Source of the DNA: Arcicella aquatica
GTDB lineage: Bacteria > Bacteroidota > Bacteroidia > Cytophagales > Spirosomataceae
Length of the DNA stretch: 64,000 nt
Assembly: GCF_034928825.1 (NCBI RefSeq)
Contig: NZ_JAYFUL010000016.1
Span: 53,592 to 117,591 of the forward strand
Reading direction: 5' to 3'
In this document: positions 28,230 through 36,571 of the stretch, piece by piece
How positions within the stretch are numbered: position 1 is the stretch's first letter
Layout of the letters: every line of letters begins with the position of its first letter
The notes under the pieces: model-generated
The model's database searches: none
The model's input: the letters and a program-made list of their open reading frames with translations, nothing else
Told to the model about the DNA's origin: nothing
Made by a program: the position numbers and the translations under genes

Positions 28230-29222
28230 TTACCTAGCCAAAATAATCATTCCTAATCCTAAGAGATAGAAAAGTAACATTATATTGAGTAAAACATTCG
28301 TGCTTTTACTAGCATTTTTGAATTCTTTCCAAACATAAATCCCCCAAATAGCTGCTACAATAGTTGCTCCTTGACCAAGTCCATACGAAATAGCAGGTCC
28401 AGCTTTTCCACTAGCAATAATATTGAATGCCATACCCAAACACCAAATCGTTCCACCCAAGACCCCAAAACTATGATTTTTGAAGCTCCCTTGCCAATAG
28501 GCCTTATAATTGAGCGAATCGCCCACAAACGGACGATAAATTAATACAGTATTGAAGATAAAATTGCTTAATAATATTCCAATGGCAAAAAAGAAAATAG
28601 CCGTATAGGGACTCAATTTCCCAGCTTCTGGTAATTCAAAATCTGGAAACATGGCATTGGCGACGTATTTATAAAACAAGCCCATCAACAAACCACTTAT
28701 TACCGATAGAGCCAATCCCTTTGTTGAAACCTTAGCACTTTCCGAAGAAGTACGATACACTTTTGCATTCAGCAAAATCGCCAAAGTGATGAGCCCTACT
28801 CCTATCGCCAAAAGGATTCCATTGCCTAGAGGATGGTCTAAATAATTAACAATTACCCCAATGACTAATGCTAAACCAATACCAACGGGAAATGCTACGG
28901 ACATCCCTGCAATGGCCATTGCGGCGGTTAGTAAGATATTCGCAGCATTGAAAATAATGCCCCCAATGATGGCAGAACCAATATTTTCATTAGAAGCTTG
29001 TTGGAAATCACTCAAGAAATCCCTTCCTTTTTCACCATGACTACCAAGGGTAATTGCCAAAATAAAAGATGTTAGTAGAATCCCTAATACGTAATCCCAA
29101 TAAAAAAGCTCGAAACGCCAGTTGTTTGCCGTGAGTTTTTGAGTATTTGCCCAAGACCCCCAGCAGAGCATCGTAATTAGACAGAAGAATACAGCCGTGG
29201 AGTAATTTTCAATGATAAACAT
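28230..29222 (-). CDS. GRP-family sugar (ribose/glucose) uptake transporter
   Basis: 330-residue inner-membrane protein with about ten hydrophobic helices and no signal peptide. It resembles the glucose/ribose porter (GRP) branch of the drug/metabolite transporter superfamily: CWGSWANTQKL near residue 21, FPVGIGLALVIGVIVNYL, and the C-terminal YGLGQGATIVAAIWGIYVWKEFKNA. Members such as RbsU and GlcU import ribose or glucose by proton symport. Being last in a set with ribokinase and an exported ADP-ribosylglycohydrolase-like enzyme favours ribose as the substrate. The 20-base gap to the upstream gene supports co-transcription. Confidence 0.85.
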   Translation of the reverse strand: MFIIENYSTAVFFCLITMLCWGSWANTQKLTANNWRFELFYWDYVLGILLTSFILAITLGSHGEKGRDFLSDFQQASNENIGSAIIGGIIFNAANILLTAAMAIAGMSVAFPVGIGLALVIGVIVNYLDHPLGNGILLAIGVGLITLAILLNAKVYRTSSESAKVSTKGLALSVISGLLMGLFYKYVANAMFPDFELPEAGKLSPYTAIFFFAIGILLSNFIFNTVLIYRPFVGDSLNYKAYWQGSFKNHSFGVLGGTIWCLGMAFNIIASGKAGPAISYGLGQGATIVAAIWGIYVWKEFKNASKSTNVLLNIMLLFYLLGLGMIILAR

Positions 29223-29242
29223 GTCTTCTAATATTGAGGGGT

Positions 29243-30808
29243 TTATTGTTTTGGTTTGATAGGCTGACCAAATCTAAATACATTTTCATTGGCTGTACTA
29301 TTGGGTTGATCGCTATAAATTAAAATATCTGTTATCCTACAATCGTGTTCAGCAGATGGATTCAATAATTTTAAAGATACCGTATGTTTTCCTTTTGGGA
29401 GTTTATACTTCCATGTCAATTCGTGTCTTCTGGTAGTAAATGAAGTGGGTAATTTTGCTGTTTCGAACAGTTTGCCATCGATATATACCTCCATCTCAAA
29501 AACATAACTACTGGTGGATGCCCATTTGGCTGTTTCGCCTTTTACGACAAAGCCTGTTCCTTCAAAATCAAAAGAATAGTCATCTTTCAAAGATTTGTAC
29601 ACATACTTTCTATCGATAGGATAAGTGTTGTCAAAACTTTTTTCAAATGGTACTGCTACAGGAATTTGTATTGGAATCGTTACAGATTCTTTGAGAACCT
29701 TCCCTCCATTACGTTCTATATTTAAAAGAGCATGTTTGTAACCAACTTCATAAACCTTGTTCAAAGACGTAGAAGTATATTTAAAGTCGATGTCTTCCGC
29801 TTCTTTCAAGCCCATTTTCCAATAAGCTGGAATGGCATCATAGCCCAAGATTGTTCCTAAAATTCCTCCTGCCGACGACGGATTGCAGTCAGCGTCTTGT
29901 CCACAACGGGTAGTGATTTCCATCGTTTTGGTAAAATCTCCATTGCCGTACAATAGTCCTACTACTACATAGGCAGAATTAATAGTAGCATCAATATTAA
30001 AAGGGGCAAAAACGCCATCTGGGCAACCTACATCTTGCGACCATTTATTTTGAATTTCATACCAAGTTCTTTTCCAGTCGTTCGGATACATTTTATGCCA
30101 TTTAATCACATCCGCAATGCATTTATAATAATTGCTTTCTTTAGGAACAGTTTTTAACGCTTCCTGAACCACATAACGAACATCTTTTGAGACAAAAGCC
30201 AAAGCGTAACACGCACCTAAATAAACCCCACCATAATAGCCATCGCCATAATTCATGATGTGCCCAATTTTATCAGAAATCTTAGAGGCTGTATTAGGCA
30301 TGGCAGGAGACATCAAGCCTGCAAAATCACATTCAATTTGATAATCTATACAATCAGCATGTGGATTGTTTTCCCAATAGCCTGATTGTGGGGGCATGAT
30401 TCTGTTCAAAATGTTACTTCGCCCTACTTGATTAGCGTGCCAAAGAGCGTAGCCCGCATTGGCATAAGCTTTGGCATGAGAATTCACTGGAGCATCGAGT
30501 CCTTCTTTTTCAAATACTTCTACAAAGGTCAAATCCATGTATAAATCATCGTAAAGTCCCGGATTCTCTAACATCATTTTTTTGAGATAACCATCATACC
30601 AAGGCACAGGTTGATATTCGTTGATGATTGTCCCATTGTATTTGAATTCCATCGGGCCTCCGAAGGTTACGCCAATGGTTTGTCCAGCCCAACCGCCCTT
30701 TATTTTATTTTTAAGGTCTTTCTGAGAGAGGGTAATCGTTTTTGCCGTCTGAGCAATGCTAGAGCATGCTGTTGAAAGTAAAGCAATCAGTAATAGTATT
30801 TTTTTCAT
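29243..30808 (-). CDS. Exported ADP-ribosylglycohydrolase-fold enzyme
   Basis: 521-residue protein. I place the start at 30808 because MKKILLLIALLSTAC gives a lipoprotein signal (Cys15); an upstream ATG at 30970 would overlap the ribokinase gene by 82 bases and bury the signal. The catalytic domain (about 25-370) shows ARH-type motifs: GGWAGQTIGVTFGG, an acidic cluster YDDLYMD (Asp87, 88, 92) and TRCGQDADCNPSSAGG with Asp305 and Asp307 for the di-metal site. A beta-sandwich follows (about 375-510). It probably hydrolyses an N-glycosidic ribose bond (ADP-ribose conjugate or nucleoside-like) outside the cytoplasm. Context with ribose transporter and ribokinase suggests ribose scavenging; the substrate is inferred. 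Confidence 0.82.
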   Translation of the reverse strand: MKKILLLIALLSTACSSIAQTAKTITLSQKDLKNKIKGGWAGQTIGVTFGGPMEFKYNGTIINEYQPVPWYDGYLKKMMLENPGLYDDLYMDLTFVEVFEKEGLDAPVNSHAKAYANAGYALWHANQVGRSNILNRIMPPQSGYWENNPHADCIDYQIECDFAGLMSPAMPNTASKISDKIGHIMNYGDGYYGGVYLGACYALAFVSKDVRYVVQEALKTVPKESNYYKCIADVIKWHKMYPNDWKRTWYEIQNKWSQDVGCPDGVFAPFNIDATINSAYVVVGLLYGNGDFTKTMEITTRCGQDADCNPSSAGGILGTILGYDAIPAYWKMGLKEAEDIDFKYTSTSLNKVYEVGYKHALLNIERNGGKVLKESVTIPIQIPVAVPFEKSFDNTYPIDRKYVYKSLKDDYSFDFEGTGFVVKGETAKWASTSSYVFEMEVYIDGKLFETAKLPTSFTTRRHELTWKYKLPKGKHTVSLKLLNPSAEHDCRITDILIYSDQPNSTANENVFRFGQPIKPKQ

Positions 30809-30888
30809 GTGTATCAATCTAGTTTTCAATAGTTTTACGTTTAAAGTAGTCATGGAAAAACTCACAACAATTATTAAATCACCATTCA

Positions 30889-31794
30889 CTAACTCACAAC
30901 TAATTCCTTGCGATATGGAATGGAAGACTGTGCTCCCATCTTTTTTACCGAGGCTGCTGCTGCTTTGCAAGCAAATTGTACTGCTTCCTTCAACGACATT
31001 TTTTCAAATAATCCTACAGCCAAAGCACCATTAAAACAATCTCCGGCGGCAGTGGTGTCAACAGCTTCTACTTTTACTGAATCTACCATTCCTTCAAACT
31101 CATCAGATAAAATATACGCTCCTTTTGAGCCACGGGTAATCACTACATGCTTCACCCCTTTTTCTCTGAGAATATTAGCGGCTTTTCGGAGTCCGTCTTC
31201 ATTGACCACAGATATTCCTGTAAGGATTTCTGCCTCCGTTTCGTTGGGAGTGATTACTGTTAAATATTTTAAAATATCCTCTTTAAGTGGAGTCGCGGGA
31301 GCAGGATTGAGGATAATAGTAGCTTCGGTTTGATGAAATTTATTAACCACATATTCCACAGTTTCAAGTGGGGTTTCTAGTTGCATCAATATTAAATCTT
31401 CCTTTTCAAATATTGCACTGGCTTTGTCTATATTGGCTGGTGATAGAAAAGCATTTGCCCCAGGAGCAACCGTAATACAATTTTCTCCTTGCATATCTAC
31501 ATTAATTAAGGCAACACCCGAAGGTTGTTCTGCATCAGTAAACACATAATCTGTCTGAATACCTTCTTTTTCAAATTGCTGTAAAGCCATTTTACCAAAA
31601 ACATCATTACCAACTTTACAGATAAAAACCGTCGGACAGCCTAATCGAGCAGACGTAACTGCCTGATTTGCGCCCTTCCCTCCTGGATTCATCAAAAATT
31701 TTCCGCCCATTACTGTTTCTCCTGGCAAGGGTAATTTTGGTGCTTTTATCACCATATCTGTATTTGAACTACCAATTATAATAATCTTACGCAT
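30889..31794 (-). CDS. rbsK: Ribokinase
   Basis: 301-residue PfkB-family sugar kinase phosphorylating D-ribose to ribose-5-phosphate. Motifs: GSSNTDMVIKAPKLPLPGETV at the start, NPGGKGANQAV (36-46), the first PfkB signature, and DTTAAGDCFNGALAVG near 246-261 with catalytic base Asp252. Length is typical. It is the first gene of the ribokinase - ADP-ribosylglycohydrolase - GRP transporter group on the minus strand. The product can enter the same pentose-phosphate pathway as the split transketolase encoded upstream in the window. Confidence 0.93.
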   Translation of the reverse strand: MRKIIIIGSSNTDMVIKAPKLPLPGETVMGGKFLMNPGGKGANQAVTSARLGCPTVFICKVGNDVFGKMALQQFEKEGIQTDYVFTDAEQPSGVALINVDMQGENCITVAPGANAFLSPANIDKASAIFEKEDLILMQLETPLETVEYVVNKFHQTEATIILNPAPATPLKEDILKYLTVITPNETEAEILTGISVVNEDGLRKAANILREKGVKHVVITRGSKGAYILSDEFEGMVDSVKVEAVDTTAAGDCFNGALAVGLFEKMSLKEAVQFACKAAAASVKKMGAQSSIPYRKELVVS

Positions 31795-31943
31795 TTGTAT
31801 TCTTTTTTTTATACAAAAATACCTTTTATTAATTCAATTAAAAGTAGAATTTTTATCATTTTTAGTTATGGCTAAAATTAATATTATTAACCTTTATTTG
31901 TATTTTAGACCGTTAAATAAGGTAATAACTATAAAATATCAAT

Positions 31944-33428
31944 ATGGCTAATTCTGAACTGTTATTTTTACATAAATTAATACAATCTTTATCAAAAGCA
32001 GAGAAAAGGTATTTCAGGTTAACGACGCAAATACAAGAAGGGGCTAAAACTTTTATGCAACTTTATGATATTCTGGATAGTTGTTCAAATTTTGAGGAAG
32101 AAGTAACTCAAAGAGTAGCAAATGAACTCACATCAAAATCTATAGAATCCGCAAGAAAGTATTTGTATGCCAATATTTTAAAAAGCCTGAGATTATTTGA
32201 AGAAGAAAATTCGCTTGAAAGTCAGCTTTTAAACATGATTCAGGAATGTAAAATCCTGTTCAACAAAGGGCATATTGATTTGTATAATAAGCGATTAGCC
32301 AAAGCCATTCAGCTTGCTGTTAAACATGATAAACATCTTTTTTGCTTACTACTCAGCAAATTAGAACTACAAAACTTGGTAAGTTTACAGTTTTCAGACA
32401 TTACAGAAACAGCGCTTATACGTAAGCAAGAACAATTCAAAACCTTATTAAAACAAGAAAATATCCATCATGAGCAAGCTATGCTTTATGAAATACTCTG
32501 GTTTAGGTATCTTAAAAATGGGATGGTCAGAAGTTCGGCGGATATTGAAAAGCTCAATGATTTACTGTTAGAAGAAAGTCAGATTTTACAACAAGCAAGA
32601 CAAAAAACATTTGAGTCAAAACGATTGCACTTACAATTTCAGTCTACGTACTTTCTGGCAGTAGGCAATTCAAAAGGAAGTATTGCTATTTTTTATGAGT
32701 TGATAGATTTATTTGAGCAACATCAAACACTTTGGATAGATAATCCAATGTATTACATCTATTGCATTGAAGGTATTTTAACCGATTTAAGAGCCATGGA
32801 GAAATGGGAAGAGATGGCTTTTTTTATAGCGAAACTCCGCACCATTCCAGCCCTCAACGAAAGTACCAGATACTATTTACAAGTACTTATTTTTTCATAT
32901 CAAGTTAACCTTTATATCGATTTAGAAAAAACCCAACAAGGACTCGAATGGGTAAACAATCAGCTAAGCGAAATTCAAAAAAGCATAGCACAAGTACCCG
33001 TCAAGCTTCAAGTCAGAGCTTATTATACTTTGGCTAGGCTTTACTATTTTACAAAAGATTATACCATAGCACTGCAATATGTCAACGAGATTCTAGCTGC
33101 TTTTCAAGAAGACCTGGGCACATCATTGTATGCTGAAATTAGGATATTGAATTTATTGATTCATCATCGTTTAGGTAATTTTGATTACTTAAGTTATGAT
33201 TTGCTATCGCTAGAAAGAAAATTGAAAATCGAAAAGAAATATCATGCCCTTGAAAAAGTAATCATTCAAGTGTTCAGAAACGTATTTACATTGAATGGTC
33301 GTTCTCAAAAACTATGGAATACGTTTAATGACCTTTCAAAAATGCCTTATCATCAACCCATTATCAAAAATCTGAAATTAGATAAATGGGTATATAGTCG
33401 ATTGTTTGAGAAGCATAGAAACGAATAG
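31944..33428 (+). CDS. Alpha-helical TPR-like protein of unknown function
   Basis: 494-residue cytoplasmic protein with no signal peptide. It is almost entirely alpha-helical, with heptad-rich segments and TPR-like helical pairs in the second half, for example AYYTLARLYYFTKDYTIALQYVNEIL at 350-375. The N-terminus MANSELLFLHKLIQSLSKAEKRYFRL is a pattern I associate with hypothetical proteins widespread in Bacteroidota. It is transcribed divergently from ribokinase with a 149-base shared upstream region and stands alone. Function unknown; a protein-interaction or regulatory role is possible. Confidence 0.7.
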   Translation: MANSELLFLHKLIQSLSKAEKRYFRLTTQIQEGAKTFMQLYDILDSCSNFEEEVTQRVANELTSKSIESARKYLYANILKSLRLFEEENSLESQLLNMIQECKILFNKGHIDLYNKRLAKAIQLAVKHDKHLFCLLLSKLELQNLVSLQFSDITETALIRKQEQFKTLLKQENIHHEQAMLYEILWFRYLKNGMVRSSADIEKLNDLLLEESQILQQARQKTFESKRLHLQFQSTYFLAVGNSKGSIAIFYELIDLFEQHQTLWIDNPMYYIYCIEGILTDLRAMEKWEEMAFFIAKLRTIPALNESTRYYLQVLIFSYQVNLYIDLEKTQQGLEWVNNQLSEIQKSIAQVPVKLQVRAYYTLARLYYFTKDYTIALQYVNEILAAFQEDLGTSLYAEIRILNLLIHHRLGNFDYLSYDLLSLERKLKIEKKYHALEKVIIQVFRNVFTLNGRSQKLWNTFNDLSKMPYHQPIIKNLKLDKWVYSRLFEKHRNE

Positions 33429-33439
33429 ATTATCCTCAA

Positions 33440-34249
33440 TTAAGCATTATATCTCTCTTTCAACAAATTCATCATATATACATTTATTTCCCATTGGTTA
33501 GCGACAGGCATTTGGGTATAAGGCAGTACGGGCATATAAGTAGCTGGACCAAACTCTGTAGTAATAGTCAGCTGTGTTCCTTGTTGTCGATGCGTTGCTA
33601 CAACTTTGTCCCACCAAGATAAATGTGCTTGTAGTACTTCTTCCCATTCTGGAGCTCGCGGGTCATTTACCTGTGGACCTTCTGGATGACCGACTCTACT
33701 ATGAATATGATTGGTATGAGCAATGGCCTTTGCTACAGCGTCCTGCTGATCATCCAATAATGACTCGTGGACGTTGCACCAATGAGAAATATCTAAACAA
33801 ATCCGCAAAGCTGGGAGTTGATTTAGATATTCCTGCGCAATATGGGCTGCAAAAAGACTTTTGCCTCGATGCGTTTCATGAATAATTGTAATGCCTGTTT
33901 CCTCAGATATTGTACCCGCTAAATCAAATAACTGCTTATTCTGTTCAAAAGTAAAGTAGTCTTTTCCAGTTTGACAGTTAATGAAAATAGGTTTAGCCGA
34001 AATAAGGTTTCTCAAATGCTTTTCATAGCTAACAGCATGTTCGCCTAAATCTTTTTCATGAGATTGCCAATATTGTCCGATAAGTTCAAGCTCAAAATCA
34101 TTTAAAGTAGCCAGTATTTCAGCCTTTTCTTTTTCATCAAAAGGTAAAGCCATTTCTACACCGTCGTATCCTGCTGTCTTTACGTTGTGACAAAAAGTTG
34201 CAAAAGGAAGTACATTGCCCCACTGAGGAGCATAAAATTTAATATTCAT
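33440..34249 (-). CDS. Sugar phosphate isomerase/epimerase (xylose-isomerase-like TIM barrel)
   Basis: 269-residue protein of the AP endonuclease 2 / xylose-isomerase-like TIM-barrel family. Motifs: TAGYDGVEMALPF near residue 24, IHETHRGKSLF, LRICLDISHWCNV with metal-site residues, HTNHIHSRVGHPEGPQVNDPR, and ITTEFGP. I use the ATG at 34249 because MNIKFYAPQWGNVLPF is a typical strand-1 start; an upstream ATG at 34276 adds nine residues. It probably isomerises or epimerises a sugar or sugar acid, but the substrate cannot be read. It converges with the helical-repeat gene (11 bases apart). It lies in the same direction as the FAD oxidoreductase upstream. Confidence 0.85.
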   Translation of the reverse strand: MNIKFYAPQWGNVLPFATFCHNVKTAGYDGVEMALPFDEKEKAEILATLNDFELELIGQYWQSHEKDLGEHAVSYEKHLRNLISAKPIFINCQTGKDYFTFEQNKQLFDLAGTISEETGITIIHETHRGKSLFAAHIAQEYLNQLPALRICLDISHWCNVHESLLDDQQDAVAKAIAHTNHIHSRVGHPEGPQVNDPRAPEWEEVLQAHLSWWDKVVATHRQQGTQLTITTEFGPATYMPVLPYTQMPVANQWEINVYMMNLLKERYNA

Positions 34250-34366
34250 GAATGATGATTTACACGTTACTGCCATGCTAAATTAATTCAAAGCCCCTAA
34301 TTCATCAGAAACATAATAACTCAAGAAACAAAAATCGTTTTATGTCATCTTCTTCTAATTTAGTGT

Positions 34367-36022
34367 TTACCATTCTAATCTTTGTTTATCTTTTAATAGA
34401 ACAGCTTTTAGTTTATTGTAGGATAACTGTTGAGGAGACGTTTTATCATTGATAGCAAGAACAGCCGCTGTTGCTGCTGATTGACCCAAAATCATAAAAA
34501 CAGGCTCCATCCTGATTGAACCATAAGCAATATGACTACTTGATAAACAAACAGGCACTAATAGGTTGTTGCATTCTTGTTCTTTTGGTAAGATTGAACC
34601 ATAAGCAATAGCGTAAGGCTTGTCGGGATGCACGCCTATATCACCTTCGTTTTGTACAAAGCCATCTTTTGTCACATAGCGTTGGGCATTATGAGCATCC
34701 AAGGCATAAGAACCCATTCCGATTGGATTAGGCACTTGTGTTTTTCCTAAGGCATCTGCTTCTTTCATCACAAATTCGCCAATCATCCTTCTTGCCTCAC
34801 GGATATAGAGCTGATGAGGCCAATTGCCATTATCTTTAAATTCATCCTTAGGTAAACCCCATTCTTGCATGCTATTCCGTACATCAATAGGGACACTTTC
34901 ATCATTTTGCAAAAAATACATTAAGCCTTTTTGGTATAATTCATGTTCCTTAATTATTTGTTTGCGTCGCTCGTAAGTTGCTTCTGGATAATCATAATTT
35001 TTGCCAATGTAATCCGTACTAAAAGGCCCATGATTGTTGGTATCCGTTTTGCGATTGGGAATCAGGTCAAATTTATCAAAGGTTTCACGCCAACCTGTAG
35101 CAAATACTCTTGCCAATAATTCATATCGTGCTGGGTTGTACCCTTCTGGTTTTGCAAAAGGTATTCTATTGGCTGGATTACTGCTCAAACACATCCTGAA
35201 ACAATAAGCCTGAATCTTATTGTCACCAGAACCATACTCTGCTATTGGTTCAGAAGAAATTTCTGGTAAAAGCCCACTATTTGGGTCATTTGCGATTTTA
35301 TAGGGACTAACCTTCGTTTTAAAATGATGACCGTGTTGAAAAACTTCTGGTTGAACACCATTCCATTTTTCACCGTAAACACTGTTGGCTTCGCGACCAA
35401 TATGATACTTTACTCCTGCCAATGCCATCAGGTCGCCTTCATAAGTAGCATCAATAAACATTTTTGCCTGATAAACCTTTCCGCTTAGGGTTCGAAAAGA
35501 TCGAATACCTCCAGATGTCTTTACTATACTTGTTGGTGAACGATCTAACCATTCATTTCGATAAACAATCAGTTTGTTTTCTTTTACTAAATCTTCAAAT
35601 ATTTTCTCGGCAGCATGTGGCTCAAATATCCACATGGTTCGGTTAGCACCATCAATGGCGGGCGTTCCTTGCCCCTTGTTGCCATATTCTTCTCTCTTTT
35701 GCCATTTCCATACACTATTATCCTGGTAATGTTGATATAACCGTTGGTAAAATTCACGTGCTAAACCAGCTATTACTTCCTTGTTGCCTGTATCAGTAAA
35801 ACCTAAACCTCCAGACGACAAACCACCTAAATGTATATCAGGCGACACTACGATAACCGATTTGCCCATTTTCTTGACCTGTACCGCAGCAATTATTGCA
35901 GCAGAAGTACCTCCATAAATAATTACATCGGCTTGTCTGATGATGGGTGTTACAGCAATAAGCGTCTTCGGAATGGACATGAGAAGAACCAATGATACAA
36001 CAAAAAATATGTTTTTTTTCAT
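34367..36022 (-). CDS. Exported FAD-dependent oxidoreductase
   Basis: 551-residue protein with signal peptide (MKKNIFFVVSLVLLMSIPKTLIA) and an FAD-binding Rossmann motif ADVIIYGGTSAAIIAAVQVKKMG (about 32-54) followed by GGLSSGGLGFTDTGN. It belongs to the FAD_oxidored group common in Bacteroidota polysaccharide loci and often labelled FAD-dependent oxidoreductase or xanthan-lyase-associated. The segment MFIDATYEGDLMALAGV and the C-terminal PVCLSSSHIAYGSIRMEPVFMILGQSAATAA complete the fold. The substrate is unknown; a periplasmic sugar or sugar-acid oxidation is plausible from context. Neighbours on the same strand are an isomerase (downstream) and xylan enzymes (upstream). Confidence 0.85.
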   Translation of the reverse strand: MKKNIFFVVSLVLLMSIPKTLIAVTPIIRQADVIIYGGTSAAIIAAVQVKKMGKSVIVVSPDIHLGGLSSGGLGFTDTGNKEVIAGLAREFYQRLYQHYQDNSVWKWQKREEYGNKGQGTPAIDGANRTMWIFEPHAAEKIFEDLVKENKLIVYRNEWLDRSPTSIVKTSGGIRSFRTLSGKVYQAKMFIDATYEGDLMALAGVKYHIGREANSVYGEKWNGVQPEVFQHGHHFKTKVSPYKIANDPNSGLLPEISSEPIAEYGSGDNKIQAYCFRMCLSSNPANRIPFAKPEGYNPARYELLARVFATGWRETFDKFDLIPNRKTDTNNHGPFSTDYIGKNYDYPEATYERRKQIIKEHELYQKGLMYFLQNDESVPIDVRNSMQEWGLPKDEFKDNGNWPHQLYIREARRMIGEFVMKEADALGKTQVPNPIGMGSYALDAHNAQRYVTKDGFVQNEGDIGVHPDKPYAIAYGSILPKEQECNNLLVPVCLSSSHIAYGSIRMEPVFMILGQSAATAAVLAINDKTSPQQLSYNKLKAVLLKDKQRLEW

Positions 36023-36171
36023 AGTTTGAATCTGCTTAACATATTGTTGGTTTAGCGTAAATAAAGAAGATTCATTAAAAGACTAAATGAAATCTTCTGT
36101 TTCAAGTTAGCTTGAAATAACAGAAGAACTATCTGCTCTTGGGGTAGTTTCTTCCTGAAAACTTGATTTAA

Positions 36172-36510
36172 TTATACTTTTATTTCCAAGCCCTTATCGT
36201 ATTCGCCAGCCCAAAGTTTATTCGCATCTTTATCGTTTAGAATATGACCTAGGCAATCTTCAACTACTTGCTTATTCCTTACCAAATTGTAACCATATTG
36301 ATACAAGTCAGCAGCAAACAAGGGGAGCAAATTATACCGCTTGAGATAAAAGCCTCTAATAAAGGATCGATGCAAAGTATGTTTATGTTTTTGAAAGAAA
36401 AGAATCGAGCTATAGGATACCGTCTTTCTTTGGAAAATTTTGCTACATACCCGCCCATCGAGGTATATCCAATCTACGCTATTTCGACGATTAGAATAGA
36501 TTAAAATCAA
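36172..36510 (-). pseudogene. Probable remnant of an ECF sigma-factor-like gene fused to a propeller-like tail
   Basis: A 112-codon frame whose middle, FAADLYQYGYNLVRNKQVVEDCLGHIL, looks like region 2 of an ECF sigma factor. Its end, KLWAGEYDKGLEIKV, looks like a reg_prop blade of an HTCS. The N-terminal part resembles nothing. No sigma region 4 is present, so an intact factor is excluded. It ends next to a terminator of the GH43 unit upstream. I read it as a mosaic of decayed pieces; it could also be non-coding. Confidence 0.35.
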
Positions 36511-36512
36511 AA

Positions 36513-36543
36513 AAAGCAGTAAACTATATCCGTTTACTGCTTT
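36513..36543 (-). terminator. Rho-independent terminator after the GH43-CBM6 gene
   Basis: Perfect 12-base stem AAAGCAGTAAAC/GTTTACTGCTTT with a 7-base loop, 29 bases past the GH43 stop. On the minus strand the 3' arm runs straight into TTTTGATTTT. Confidence 0.85.
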
Positions 36544-36571
36544 AAAAACTAACTGTTATTTTTCGTAATTA

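Noticed and set aside
29243..30808. ADP-ribosylglycohydrolase as an antitoxin or anti-phage factor
   Set aside because: It carries an export signal and sits with ribose uptake and kinase genes; no ADP-ribosyltransferase toxin is nearby.
30809..30970. N-terminal extension of the ADP-ribosylglycohydrolase gene
   Set aside because: It overlaps ribokinase by 82 bases and would bury a clear lipoprotein signal that starts at 30808.
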